Shown piece after piece: positions 1 to 11,624 of a DNA stretch of 64,000 bases. Source of the DNA: Paraspadella gotoi (Eukaryota; Chaetognatha); the NCBI GenBank assembly GCA_051294375.1, contig CM119267.1:9470863-9534862 (forward strand), written 5' to 3'. The notes beneath the pieces were generated by a model that was not told the origin of the DNA, searched no databases, and was given only the letters and a program-made list of their open reading frames with translations. Every line of letters begins with the position of its first letter. Within the stretch, counting starts at the first letter, position 1. The translations under genes were made by a program, and so were the position numbers.

Positions 1-2157
1 CTCTCAAAGATCAACGGAGACTGGATGCAGGCTTATCACCACTCTCCGTTAAAGGACCATATCGTTCGAAGATATGTGGCAACACCCACGGGCGTTTTAA
101 GAATGTTTCCAGGGACTTTGCTCTCGAAACGATACAACCCTCTCGAGCAAAGATGGTACACGAGAGCTTTAAAGCACCCGGGTCAAGTAGTTTTTACCGG
201 CCCCTACTTGGACGTAGGTGGAGCCGGTTATGTAGTCACGTTGTCGCACACCATTTACGAAGGAAGATCGGCGTCGCTTCACAGTGCCTCTGATCCTGTC
301 GTAGCCGTTATGGGTCTCGATTTCACTCTTCACTATTTCTACAAACATTTGCAAGAGCTCTTTCCTTTCTTGTGCAAGCACTCGAGCAGTATTCGATGCT
401 TTATTCTCGACGATTCGGGATATTTAATCGCTCATCAAGGCCTCATAGATCCCAACGGTAAAGGTCCCGTCGAACAGCAGCATATAACCCATAAGGAACC
501 GCTGGTAGCCAACGATATCCTTAACCACCGATGGTTCGTCAAGAAGCAACTTTGCAATTCTTACAACGACAGAACCATTCAGCGATTTTATAAATTTAAC
601 ACTTCCCACGACGGAGTTTTGACAAATCTGGTTCACGGCGAGCATTGCGCCAAATATCAAGTGACACACATTCAGGGAACAAACTCGTTCCTAGGAATGA
701 TAAACCAGACTTGTTCCATGATCACAGCGTTTTGCCCTTGTTCTATGATGGACCGTCTCTGTCTTAATTGTCACCGAATGGAACAGAACGAGTGCGAGTG
801 CCCCTGCGAATGCCCACTGGAGATGGACTACTGCACGGGGGACATACTGAAGCGCGAGAATTCTAACGCTCCTTGTTCTCGTTTCCCGTCTTCGCCATTT
901 TTAGCGACGCCCAGCATTTCTTCCTCTTCTAATCTGTACTGGAAGTCGACCCCTCTCCCTCAGTGCAATCCTCGTGAATGCCAGACTCGTCTCTCGAAGG
1001 ACGATTGTTTCGCCGTCCTGGATTGCGAATGGTGCGAAATCGAGAGCGACGGTTCCCAAATCGAGTCTCCCTTTTGCGCATCACAACGCATCTGTTTTGG
1101 CGGCGTGCGTGGGGCCCGTACTCCTTATCGGGACGAAATTTCTTCCTCTCTTCCCAAATCCGGACTGGGCGAACCGGGCGGCGCCTCACCATCGACTGGC
1201 GTAGGTCATCGGGCCTTTCCTGGTGTTCGCTCCGCGCCGGTGGGTCCCGTGGCAGGCGGAATCATGGGCTGCTTCCTGGTTCTGGCAATCGCCGTGTATT
1301 GCTACCGTCATCACGTAGTGCAATCGCGATACGCTCACGCTTACTTGAGCGCTCAAATGGGAAACGGATCCTCCGATTTGCGCATGAACGCTCTCGAAGA
1401 GCTTCCTCCCGATATGGAGGGACCCGTCGGGGACGGCGACGGCGATCCACCGTCGGGCGGAATCGGAAATACCAATTTTGTGCTTGCCACTTTCGAGAAT
1501 CCAATGGCTGCCGCCGCCATGTCGCCTTATCGCGTCAACACGTCTCCTCGTCGACCACTCGGCGGCGAGAGTGACTATGGTTACTCTACTATGACGCCCC
1601 ATGAAGACACAGATCAACAGTCGCAGGCTGACACGGTGACTGGATCTCGTGAGCGCTATCACCCTTCCTTGGCGATTCCTCGCCCTTCCTCGGGCGGCCA
1701 ACCCCGAATTACCTGCAATCCTCAACTCGCCGTTCTTCCATCTCCCTACGCGGCAGTACCCGCCTCTCCCATCCCGCCGCCGCCCGCAACGCCTTCCGTT
1801 TCTTCTCTTTCGACGTCGACGTCGCCTATGGACGGCGTTTTGACGAGTAAAGACCTCGTTTACTCTCTCCAACAACCATCTGGGGTTGCTTCTTCCGCAG
1901 AAAGCGCGGGATGTCCTTCCATTTCCAAAGACTCTGGCATCGGGCCATATACGCTTCCGCCTCAATTGAAACAAAAGTACGCGAGACAATCTGAAGCAGG
2001 GCGCGAGAGGAGCGACGTCAAACCAAAAAATGATTCCTTGCGCGATGGTAATGCCTTCGAGACCATTACGGACCCCTCTGTTACGGTTATTTCAAATGTC
2101 TCGGAATCCTGGAATAAAGTGCTGGCTGACGTCACAGTTCATCCGGAGCCGTCGTAG
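1..2157 (+). CDS. CACHD1: CACHD1-like VWFA/cache-domain calcium-channel regulator, C-terminal part (5' end outside window)
   Basis: The frame is open from base 1 to the TAG at 2155-2157, giving 718 residues with no intron, so the true start lies upstream of the window. CACHD1 is an alpha2-delta-like single-pass membrane protein that modulates voltage-gated calcium channels at the cell surface. Family hallmarks are clear: GPYLDVGGAGYVVT and VAVMGLDFTLHYFY from the extracellular cache region, PVEQQHITHKEPLVANDIL, the cysteine-rich stretch DRLCLNCHRMEQNECECPCE, then a membrane segment around GPVAGGIMGCFLVLAIAVYC (codons near 1240-1300) followed by a basic stop-transfer RHH. The cytoplasmic tail of about 275 residues is Ser/Pro-rich and keeps the family-like motif SDYGYSTMTPHED. 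I am confident of the family. Tail alignment beyond that motif is poor, as expected for a disordered region. Confidence 0.93.
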   Translation, partial: LSKINGDWMQAYHHSPLKDHIVRRYVATPTGVLRMFPGTLLSKRYNPLEQRWYTRALKHPGQVVFTGPYLDVGGAGYVVTLSHTIYEGRSASLHSASDPVVAVMGLDFTLHYFYKHLQELFPFLCKHSSSIRCFILDDSGYLIAHQGLIDPNGKGPVEQQHITHKEPLVANDILNHRWFVKKQLCNSYNDRTIQRFYKFNTSHDGVLTNLVHGEHCAKYQVTHIQGTNSFLGMINQTCSMITAFCPCSMMDRLCLNCHRMEQNECECPCECPLEMDYCTGDILKRENSNAPCSRFPSSPFLATPSISSSSNLYWKSTPLPQCNPRECQTRLSKDDCFAVLDCEWCEIESDGSQIESPFCASQRICFGGVRGARTPYRDEISSSLPKSGLGEPGGASPSTGVGHRAFPGVRSAPVGPVAGGIMGCFLVLAIAVYCYRHHVVQSRYAHAYLSAQMGNGSSDLRMNALEELPPDMEGPVGDGDGDPPSGGIGNTNFVLATFENPMAAAAMSPYRVNTSPRRPLGGESDYGYSTMTPHEDTDQQSQADTVTGSRERYHPSLAIPRPSSGGQPRITCNPQLAVLPSPYAAVPASPIPPPPATPSVSSLSTSTSPMDGVLTSKDLVYSLQQPSGVASSAESAGCPSISKDSGIGPYTLPPQLKQKYARQSEAGRERSDVKPKNDSLRDGNAFETITDPSVTVISNVSESWNKVLADVTVHPEPS

Positions 2158-3829
2158 TAAAATGAATTTATTTCTGACATTACATGTTTTTTTCATTTAA
2201 TGTGTTGAAGTGTTATGTTGTGATGTTCCAGATTATATACATGCATTATTTTGTGGCCATTTTGTGGCTTATATTCCAGATTTAAGTGCTTCTTTTTCAC
2301 CGGTCTTATGATTTATGAATTTTGTGCACAAATTGCGCGTAATTTATGATGTACTTGTGCCTTTTTTTCTTCCTCATTGCTGAAGTACAGAAGGCTTCAT
2401 ATTAGAAAATACTTTCCCGTTTTTTCGAACCGAGAATCGGTTTCGATCAAACCACTGGCCGATTTTGTTGAAATTTTGCATGAATTAATTTTAGAGCAAT
2501 AGAAATGGGACTATCAAGTTGATTTTTGAAATATGACCTATGACCCAAGATATTTTTTAAAAATTTATCCTGATCAGTTGCAGAAACGTTTACTTTTTTT
2601 TAAAAAAAAGTACATTTATTATGACCAAAAACAATATTTGATCTATTTCCAAGATCATAAACATAAGAGGTTAATGTCAGCTTTTGAGTTGAGAGCAAAA
2701 ATTAGATCTAAAATTTAAATTTATGAAAATTAATTTCAAAATGTTTTTTCTACAAAGTTAAGACATAAATTAAACTGATCACACAAAAAAATTCGTCTTT
2801 AAGGTAAAAAAAATTTTGTTATTTTTTGCCCACTTGGGGTGAACCCAAGTGCCATGTATCTTAGCTCAGGGGTAAAATATTGAAAATCGTCTCGATAGTC
2901 CCAATAGTAATCAATAGTATGGCCATTAGGATACTGTATGCAAAATCATATAGAATATGGTACAGAACCGATTCTCGGTCGGAAAAACGGGGAGAGCATT
3001 TTCTAATATGACGACTTATGTAGAGCAAACGCCACCTGTTTCGTTACTTGGCTGGACATATTAGCTTAATCTTGATAATAATCATATTATAGTTATATTA
3101 TAGGTTTCGCCCTGTTGCCTTGATAAAAAGATCGTTGGCTTTTGCTCCTTCATAAAAATGATACATTTGTTAGATTTTACAGATCGACTAAAAATATAAA
3201 ATGGATTTCCTTAAATTTTATTTTATATTTTTCTTTTAGATTTAAACTCTTGAGGATTTAGTCTTCAAGTATTGATTCTTTTTTTCCTATTGAATCTAGT
3301 TTGTGCTATTTTTTGAGAAATTGCATCTAAACACATGGTGCTAACTAATAACTATAGTATACATTTAATTGATTTTAGGTATTTATTAATACTTAACAAT
3401 TATTTAAATTTTAAAAAAATTCTTGGTCGTTTAACAGGAGGCAAAAATTTTATTTTATTTTTTTATCGATCTGTGAAGATTTACATGAACAATTGACTGT
3501 GAGCGCGTGAGATTAGGTTTTTATAGCATTTAAAGTAAATAGGTAAATTTTGCAGAAATGGGTTATTGTTGAAATTGACTATTGAGACTTAGAAGATTTA
3601 AGACACCACACACTAAAAATATTGACTATCGTGATTAGTTTTTTTTATTCTTTGGAATTGAATCCTTTTTGACCTAAACAAGAGAATATACCAGTGTAGA
3701 TACGCTACATTATACTACAAATTCTTGTGTTATGAAACTTATTTTATATAAAGAATTCTCATGTTACTTCTCCAACATCTTCCTTTATTTAGATTTTCAG
3801 TCACGGCGAAAAAAGGCAAGTAACCCGTT
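2158..3829. other. AT-rich intergenic region, CACHD1 to RRP4
   Basis: This region holds the CACHD1 3' UTR, an inverted-repeat element (2377-3028) and otherwise AT-rich sequence with no supported gene. I see no canonical AATAAA close behind the CACHD1 stop. The right end carries an acceptor-like TTTTCAG at 3794-3800, 29 bases before the RRP4 ATG. Confidence 0.7.
2377..3028. mobile_element. Imperfect ~650-bp inverted-repeat element, MITE-like
   Basis: The two ends are reverse complements with mismatches. At the left (from about 2397) TCATATTAGAAAAT is followed by CCGTTTTTTCGAACCGAGAA. The right end (to about 3011) reads the same series on the other strand, ending ATTTTCTAATATGA. Similarity continues inward for more than 100 bp: GGGACTATCAAG near 2510 pairs with CTCGATAGTCCC near 2890, and ATTTTGCAT pairs with ATGCAAAAT. 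A weaker match runs outward to TTGCT (2377) and AGCAA (3028). An off-centre hairpin CACTTGGG/CCCAAGTG lies at 2831-2851. No coding potential is visible. I could not define a clean target-site duplication, so the exact ends are uncertain. Confidence 0.7.
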
Positions 3830-4717
3830 ATGACGGAAGTAAACATTTGCTTGGCGTGTGACCGTGACTCGCCTCAAGCAGCCGACATTCCGGAGCCGAG
3901 ACACCTCGTAACTCCCGGCGACCTCATTACGACGGATCCAGGGTTTATGCGCGGCCACGGGACCTACGTCGACAACGACCGACTACAGTCCTCCGTCGCC
4001 GGCGTCGTGGAGCGAGTCAACAAGCTCATACGCGTCGAGCCATTGAAAACTCGTTACAACGGCGAAGTGGGCGATGTGGTGGTTGGTCGTGTCACCGAAG
4101 TGACGCAAAAAAGATGGAAAATCGAGACGCACGCCCGACTCGACTCCATACTACATCTCAACTCGGTCAACCTCCCTGGCGGTGAATTGCGCCGTCGGTC
4201 CGACGAGGATGAGCGAATGATGCGCGAGTATCTCTGCGAGGGTGACCTAATCAGCGCCGAAGTGCAGCAGGTTCACGCCGACGGCGCCCTTGCCCTTCAC
4301 ACCCGCAGCTTGAAGTACGGAAAGCTGGGCCAAGGGATCCTGGTCAAAGTCTCTCCCTCTCTCATCAAACGGCGCAAGTCTCATTTCCACAGCCTCCCCT
4401 GCGGCTGTTCCATCATTCTGGGCAATAACGGCTACGTCTGGATATACCCCACCGTCGCCGGCGACGAAGCGAACACCGGGGGATTTTATCAGAACCTGCA
4501 ACCGGTCGAACTCAAAGACCGGGAAACCATCGCCAGACTCAGGAATTGTGTTCTCGCCCTGGCCGATCACAAGATGATGCTCTACGATACTTCCGTCTTG
4601 TACGCCTTCGAAGCTTCTTCCGGATACGAAGCTCGAGAACTGCTGAAACCCAAAATCAAAGAAGAGATATTCAGGGACACGCTACAGAGGCTCGAAGTAG
4701 AGGGATTCGTCAATTAA
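3830..4717 (+). CDS. EXOSC2: Exosome complex component RRP4 (EXOSC2)
   Basis: An intronless 295-residue protein, close to the usual length of about 293. RRP4 is one of the three S1/KH cap subunits of the RNA exosome, the 3'-5' RNA decay and processing machine of nucleus and cytoplasm. Family motifs in order: the N-terminal domain with HLVTPGDLITTDPGFMRGHG, an S1 barrel beginning at VGDVVVGRVTEVTQKRWKIE (about residues 80-160) with RSLKYGKLGQG, and the KH-like domain around HFHSLPCGCSIILGNNGYVW. The chosen ATG at 3830 gives the family N-terminus. An acceptor-like TTTTCAG ends 29 bases upstream. The next gene, SKI3, starts only 66 bp after the stop on the same strand, suggesting co-transcription. 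Confidence 0.95.
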   Translation: MTEVNICLACDRDSPQAADIPEPRHLVTPGDLITTDPGFMRGHGTYVDNDRLQSSVAGVVERVNKLIRVEPLKTRYNGEVGDVVVGRVTEVTQKRWKIETHARLDSILHLNSVNLPGGELRRRSDEDERMMREYLCEGDLISAEVQQVHADGALALHTRSLKYGKLGQGILVKVSPSLIKRRKSHFHSLPCGCSIILGNNGYVWIYPTVAGDEANTGGFYQNLQPVELKDRETIARLRNCVLALADHKMMLYDTSVLYAFEASSGYEARELLKPKIKEEIFRDTLQRLEVEGFVN

Positions 4718-4783
4718 TACATTTTTCGCCGACTGATTTTTTCCATATTTGTTTTGTTAAATATTCGGTTTCCTTTTAAGGTT
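4718..4783 (+). promoter_or_regulatory. 66-bp RRP4-SKI3 intercistronic spacer with acceptor-like site
   Basis: Only 66 bases separate the RRP4 stop from the SKI3 ATG. The spacer is T-rich, has no AATAAA, and ends in a pyrimidine tract plus AG (TCCTTTTAAG, 4771-4780) three bases before the ATG. That layout resembles an operonic trans-splice acceptor. An independent core promoter this small is possible but less natural. Role inferred, not shown. Confidence 0.5.
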
Positions 4784-7700
4784 ATGGAACCGAAGGTCTT
4801 AAAAAGTACATTAAAGAACGCCCGAGAAGCGGTGAAAAATAAAAATTATCAAGAAGTTTATAAACTCGCGAATGAAATTTTACAGCATGACCCTAAAAAT
4901 TATCATGGCCTCGTCTTTTTGGGAATTTCTTTGCCCGAAGTGGACCCTTCCGCCGTCAAGGCCGCCGTCGACTCTTACAAGGAAGCGGCCGTTGTAAGTC
5001 CCGATCAACCGCTGGCTTGGCAAGGGCTCGCCACTCTTTATGAAAAGAATCCGATAAAAGTTTATCAGGAAGCTTGTGTGAAAGTTTATGAAAGACTCAT
5101 GTCGATCTACGAAAAGGCGGGCGGAGAAATCATGGAAAAGTATTTCGAAGTCGGCATCAAATTGGCCAAACTTCACCTCAATCGCAAGAACATGCTCGGA
5201 AGCGCGGAGATGTTCGAAAGCCTCCTTAGCCGCTCGGAGTCTGAAAATGTGGTGCCAAGAAGAGCGAAAGTGGCGAAAGTCGCCTCGGATTCTCTCGGTG
5301 CACTCATCGAGCAACTGCCTAAAGAGCAAGGGGCGTTCGTTGAAAAAATATTCATGACGCTGGTCACGGACGACGCCTTGGACGAAAGCGAGAAGCTTCC
5401 TTACTACGAACGATTGATTCGTGCCATGATCAAAAACGGACGAGATGCAAAAGACGTTGTCGGTATGACACGCGCCATGCATGCCAGCTTCCCCGATACC
5501 CGATTTCCCCTGGAGATTTTAATTCACTTCGAGTTGAGTCTAGGATTGGAATCACTTCCGGATCTCGATAAACTCGAAGAGCTGAGAGATGAAATGCGAG
5601 CGGTTAGTCCCGACTCGTACCTGATTCGTCTAGTCGACGGCGTAGATTCCTTCGCAACGAAAAACTTTCTCCGGGCGCGAAACGATCTCAAGGCTGGCCA
5701 CGACGCGATCTTCCCGAAAATCCACGTCCCGGGAGCGGTGTTTTTGGCTAAAACGTACAACGCGGTCCACGACCATCCCGCGGCACTCGCGATGGCCAAG
5801 ACGGTCAAAAAGTATTTGCACGATTCGGGAGGAGACTCGGACATCGAGTCGGCCTTTGTCTCGAAGCAACGTATCATTACCTCCCTTGATTTGATCGTGG
5901 CTCATGCCACTATCGAGGGCGGCGGCTCGGAAGAAGATATCGTTTCCTCCATTAGCGCCTTGCAGGAACTGATGGCGGACGCTTCGAATAAGTCGGCCGA
6001 TCCCTTGTCGGCTTTCGGTTTTTCCATCCTCTCGGAGGAAAGGATCGAGGAAGTTATCGGTATGGCGAAGGCTAACGGCCTTGAAGGGAACGGGAGTTTG
6101 TTGATCTTGGAAGGCGTTTTAATGGTTAGACGGAAGCGTTTCGATTCTGCTCTCGAATTATTTTCTGCTGCCGTCGAGATTAACCCAGAGAACGGTCAAC
6201 ATCATTTTTGGCGAGGAAGAGCGATTTGGGAGAAGGTTGACGGAAACGCGGAATTAGAAGAGTGTTTCTCCGAGCTTCTGTTGGCTGCCAAATTGGATCC
6301 TTACTACAGTCCGACGTTTCTATATCTCGGCCATTATTACGCGCGAATACAAGAAGACGAGGGAAAGGCTCTTAAATGTTACCAACGCGCTTTCGAATTG
6401 GATAACTGCAATTCGGAAGCCGGATCAAATTGTGTAGACCTCATGGTGGCAATCGGGCAAAGCGAGCAGGCATTTCAACTTGTTCATGGTGTCACCAGAT
6501 CTCTTGCGCCTGATCGTGCCAAATGGGCCTGGCTGCGCTTGGCCGTTCACTACCTTAATGTTGGAGAAAACGACGCGGCCGTCATGACTCTGCAAGATCT
6601 TTTAAAGGCGGATTCCGGAGATTGGATAATCTGGGAATGTCTCGGAGAGGCGTACACTAACAGAGGCTCGTACATGGCCGCTTTAAAATCTTTCGAACGC
6701 GCACTCGAATTGGAGCCTCAAGCTTCGTTCAGCAAATTTCAAAAAGCGCGAATCAAACAATTGACGGGCGCCTTTCTCGAAGCCAAAAATGATTACCTAA
6801 AAATGCTCGACGATGACGACCCCGATTTTATCCCTGCCCTTAAGGGTCTCGGAGAAACGCTGATCGAATTAGCCAAGATCGCTCTCAAACACTTTTACAA
6901 TGGCAAGGCGGTTGACTTGTGTCATATAGCTATCGAAAAACTCACCCACGCTGCGTCCCTGAGACCTGATCTAGTCTGTGTTTGGAAGTTGCTAGGAGAC
7001 GCTTGCACTCTTCTTCATATTGTTCCTGACCATCTTTGTGAAGTGCGCCTGCCGGCCAAGCTGGCGCACGACCCAACCGAAACGCAGCGGACTTGGCGCG
7101 TTCGGAAAACCTTCGCTTTTCAGACGACCTGGGATTCCGGAGAAGCTTCGCCGGATTGGAACGAACCGGCGGACACCATCGACGAGGGAGCGGCTAAAGA
7201 ACAAAGGGTCAGGACGAAGAGAAGGAGAGGGGCCAAAGAGGATGAGGTAAATGGATTTGTTCTTTGAAATTTGATATTGATTGAATTGAAATTATTAATA
7301 TAAAACGATAAAACGACTTACCACTGTTATCAGCACATTACCAATTTTAAATTTTGTGAAGTAAAGAGCGTTAAGATTTTTGGTAGAGCTTTATTCGTTG
7401 TTATGAAATATATTAATATAATAAAGATAAATAAATAATAGAAAAAATTGCACTTTTGTTCATTAGCTTTACATTTACAAGATATTTCTTTAATTTTAAA
7501 CTCTAGCCTCCCTCGGATCCAACTGGCGAAAAAGTTATTTCTAAACTAGGACTTCTCTTTATCGGAAATCGATGTTATCGACGCGCGCTAAAACTCCAAG
7601 GGAAAGAGGACGCTGGACTACTTAGCGATCTAGCGTACAATTACTTCGCCCAGAGCGAACTCGTCTTGGACGAGGATATCACCGCCAAACGGGATCTGGC

Positions 7701-10700
7701 GACTAACGCTCTTGATTTATTAAAAGAAGCTGTGATAATTGATCCCTACAATCACCTATGTTGGCTCGGATTAGGTCTGTAAGTCGGTGACTACTGACTA
7801 AGTATATTTTTTCTGACAAAAAACATTTAATGATTTTCTGTCCTTTTTGAATAAAGGAACCGTTGCATCTTGCTCTCCCGATCCTGTGCGGCAGCTGCCT
7901 TTGGCCCAACACGCCTTTATCAAATCCATAAATGTGGAAGCTAACAATCCCGTAGCCTGGACAAATCTTGGCGCTCTTTATTTGTTGCACGGACCCAAGG
8001 ACAAAAAGTTGGCTCATTTGGCTTTCAAAGCTGCTCAAAACCTCGATCCGGGGTAAAAGTAAAAAAGTGATGAGCATTGACCAGGGATTCTACATTTATA
8101 TAATATTATGAAAATTTGCAAAATTACTTGTTTCACTATTTTATTTTTTTATATTTTTTTATAAATGCTTTACTATTTAATCTATATTATTTAATGAAAT
8201 ATATATTGATTTTTAAAAATGTTATACTTTTCATTATATCTATTTATTTAATTTTATATTCAGCTACGTCGGTGGCTGGGTCGGACAAGCTTTAATCGCT
8301 GAAAGTATTGGAGATCCCGAAGCCATGGACCTTTTTCGCGTAACCGTCACAATGGAAAATAATTCTATTCACAGTGAAGGACTCCTGGGTTACGGTCACT
8401 GGGTTTGCAAGATGTTGTTGCGCAGAGGAAAGCAGAACCGGTGAGATTTATGTATTATTGATATTACAATCAAACAAAATAGAAGGAAATCTGTTTTGCC
8501 AAAATGAACCACTAATCTCAGCTGTTTGCTGTTAGATCCGCGGAAGACCTAAATGATTCGTCTTGTCTCCCCGAGTTTCATCTTCGGTACATCTTCGAAA
8601 AAATGGGCGCGATTCACGTGGCTGCCGACGCCTTGACAAAGTTTTGCGACAGGTATCCCGAGCACGTCCCTGCCGCCACCATGCTGAGTTTGCTACAAGA
8701 GCGACAATTTCTCAAACAATCCGCGGCAAATGGCTTAAACCGCGCTCTTGAAAGTCTTAAAGGTTGGCTAATTATTGTTTTTTATACGTAATTATATGCA
8801 ATTTGACGCATTCATTAACAATTACTCATTGCTTCTAGGAATCGGTCTCGCCGTGAAGAAAGAACTAGAAATAGTTGGGTCCAACTTGGCACGCGTACTT
8901 TGTTCCTTGAACAAGAGTCACGAAAGTATTGTTCAGTACAAACAATTGCCCGATATTGAAAATAACTTGTTTCAACTAGCCGGATTCGGCCTCGCACTCT
9001 TCAAATCGGGTACAGACGACAATTTGCATACGATCCATTTATTTTCATTTCTTAAAGTAAGAAGCCTGCTGAATTCTATTTGTTTTTGTCAAGGACAACT
9101 CATGGAATCTTACGTCGTTTTCGAAAAATGTTGCGAACTCGCTCCGGAACGCTTTGCCGCATGTCTGCAAGCCTGTCTTGGCATGGTATCTCACAAGTAC
9201 AACGATATTGAGGGCGCCAAAACCTGTCTCTTTAAATGCATCGAAATCGATCGTAATTTCTTGCCCGGGCTTGTGGCTCTCGCTTCAACCGGTGTGTGAG
9301 AATGTTCGGCTATCAATAACCAGCTTTAATTTAATTAGTATTTATAAATTGAGTGGTTTTTGTTCATAGGCCTCATTCATGATGACCTCGATTTATGTAT
9401 GGCCGCCTTAGAAGAATTATTAAAAGCATCGGCTCTTCCCGAATCGACTGTAGTTGAAGTGGCTCGGCTTTTTGCTCCTCTTTTGATAGAACATGGGGAC
9501 TATAAAAGTGCGAAGGCAAGTACAAGTAGTTTACGTTTTGGAATCCCAGTGTTAACTATTTATAAATACATTCAAAGTAAATCGTTAAGTTATTTTTTTG
9601 TTTAGAATCACATACAAAAGGCTATCAAAAAGTATCCTTCGTCTTCAAAATCGTGGGCATTTTTGTCTCAATTTATACTTCGGTATTCGAAAGGTATTTA
9701 TGTTGTGATTATTGTAGTGATATTACATCAATGCAGCTTTTTCTATCTGATAGTCCGTATTTTGTAAAATTATTTTAGACGAGTGCGCTCTCGCGTCCGT
9801 TGCGGCACGGAGCGCTCAAGCCGTCGACGCCAAGAACGATGAAGCCGTTTTGTTGGAGAGTCTCGGAATGCTGGTCGGCGCTTCGCCGCTTGAACCGCCT
9901 CTCTCTGATTCTAGAAGGCGGGCCAAACAATCCAAGTCTGCCATCATGGCCGCCGCCAAAGCCGTCCATTTGCATCCTGACAAATCTGAATCTTGGGCCT
10001 CGTTAACCGGTAAGATATGTTTCTTTAGTTTCTTCTCTTTTTCTTTCCATTCAAGTATCTTGTTAAATAAGTTATTCGAATACGTACATCAAGTATTCAG
10101 CTTTAAATGTTTTAATTTTCAAGCATTAACTAACATTTCGAGCATTTTAATTTATCAATATTAGCACCGGTCCTACTTTTAAATTCGATGCAAAGTCAGA
10201 ATTGGGAAAATAGTTCCGCATTTGTTAATTTGAATTTATTCTTTAGCTTCAACTTATATGATGGACGTACTTCACCGATTATCTTCCTGTGATACATCTC
10301 TTGTTAAAGAGGGTGCAACTCTGGCCGCTTCACGATCAGCCTTTGCAATTGCCGCTTCAAAATCTTCAAATTTTCTTTCGCAGGTGGGTACGCATTAAAA
10401 TTTCTATAGAATTATGGTATATCTATGTATAAATAAAAAGGTAAAGTTATAGACAAGTTTAAAAATATATTGTTTTTAGGTGTCGTCAAACAACCGGATG
10501 TATTCCTTCATTGGAAAACAGCACGTGCTCAATTTAATTCGATCCGGTGGAGATTCATTGAGAGAAGCGAAAAAAATTATAAACGTTCTTCAGGAAGGAA
10601 ATAACTTGGAGACGATGGGCCCTATTCTTTCTCAGTTGGAGGTCCTCGTAAATAAGGGAATAAGTAATCGAACCGTCGAATCCTTCAAAGAAGCCGTTAA

Positions 10701-11372
10701 TTGGGATAACGGCCTCTTTGGAAAGCAACTGCTCCTTCAGATTTTCTCTCATACGAAGGCAGATAAGGTAAATTTTTTTTCCTATTTCACTCTTTATGTC
10801 AAAATCGTTGCTAATTTTTTTAAAAATATTTTTATGTCAGGAGATTGAAGAGCTACTGCAGTCCTGCGTATCGAGTGACCATCCATCGAAACTAATCTTT
10901 TGGTCACTTATTCTCGTAAGGGCCTTCTCGGATCTATCTCAAGCTTCAGATCCATTCACAGCAAAGACACCCGAAGCGCAGAAATTGCTTGACCTGATTT
11001 CTAACTCCCACTTCAAAGAGTTGGAATCAAATCTGGTTCATCTTATTTGTGGAATAGTTCTCTTTAAGTCCAACATCAAACAGGCTCAAAAATACCTGTT
11101 CAAAGTAAGTAAAGAGTCTATCACAGTGGTTTCTCTTTCTTTTACTATTTCCTTTAATTAAAATTCCATGCTTTTTAAAGGTTCACAATGCCAATTTTCC
11201 ACCTCCTATGTCGGATGTGCCGAGGAAAATTGCTCGACGACTGTTAATCAAAGTATTAGCAGGAAAAAAAGAAAAAGAAAAGGTTTCTTTAGCATCCTTG
11301 CTAAAGGTAGCCGTAAAAGACGGTGATAAAGAATTTGTTGCAATTTACGATAACATTGTTCCTGCCATTTAA
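4784..11372 (+). CDS. TTC37: Superkiller complex protein 3 (SKI3/TTC37), 14 exons, complete
   Basis: A TPR-repeat scaffold of the cytoplasmic Ski complex, which feeds RNA to the exosome. Exons: 4784-7246, 7507-7774, 7857-8052, 8264-8440, 8536-8762, 8839-9009, 9094-9291, 9370-9515, 9606-9693, 9779-10009, 10247-10383, 10480-10767, 10841-11104, 11181-11372. All phases join, giving 5046 nt and 1681 residues (human about 1564). Colinear family motifs include LAWQGLATLYEK, FYLGHYYARI-like FLYLGHYYARIQEDEGKALK, AKWAWLRLAVHYL, PALKGLGETLIELAK, AWTNLGALYLL and LGYGHWVCKM. I prefer the ATG at 4784 because it gives the conserved start MEPKVLKSTLKNAREA. The intron 9516-9605 uses a GC donor (AAG/GCAAGT). 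Intron 9010-9093 is 84 bp with no in-frame stop, so its retention would be silent for the frame. An AATAAA lies 35 bp beyond the stop. Confidence 0.93.
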
Positions 11373-11406
11373 AACATTTTGCTGTGATTTTCTACTTTTG
11401 TTTGAT

Positions 11407-11412
11407 AATAAA
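11407..11412 (+). promoter_or_regulatory. Poly(A) signal of SKI3
   Basis: A canonical AATAAA lies 35 bases after the SKI3 stop codon. It marks the likely 3' end of the RRP4-SKI3 unit, about 210 bp before the boule start codon. Confidence 0.65.
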
Positions 11413-11624
11413 CCTAATTAATTTATTTCGATATTTTTTTTAAAAAAAAGGTGAAACTTAATAGTAACTTAAAAAGTTTTTACAACTATTATTAATTAAA
11501 AACAAAAGCTAGATATTTAGTTTTATCTCTATTGTTGACAATTCGTGCCAGTTGCGTATTGATCGAATTTATTCCCCAGTTTTGTGATTTTAATAAAATT
11601 TCGAACTGAATTGAAGTTATAATC

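Noticed and set aside
1186-1989. 267-codon minus-strand ORF opposite CACHD1
   Set aside because: Arg-rich shadow of a GC-rich coding exon whose plus-strand product matches CACHD1. No independent coding evidence.
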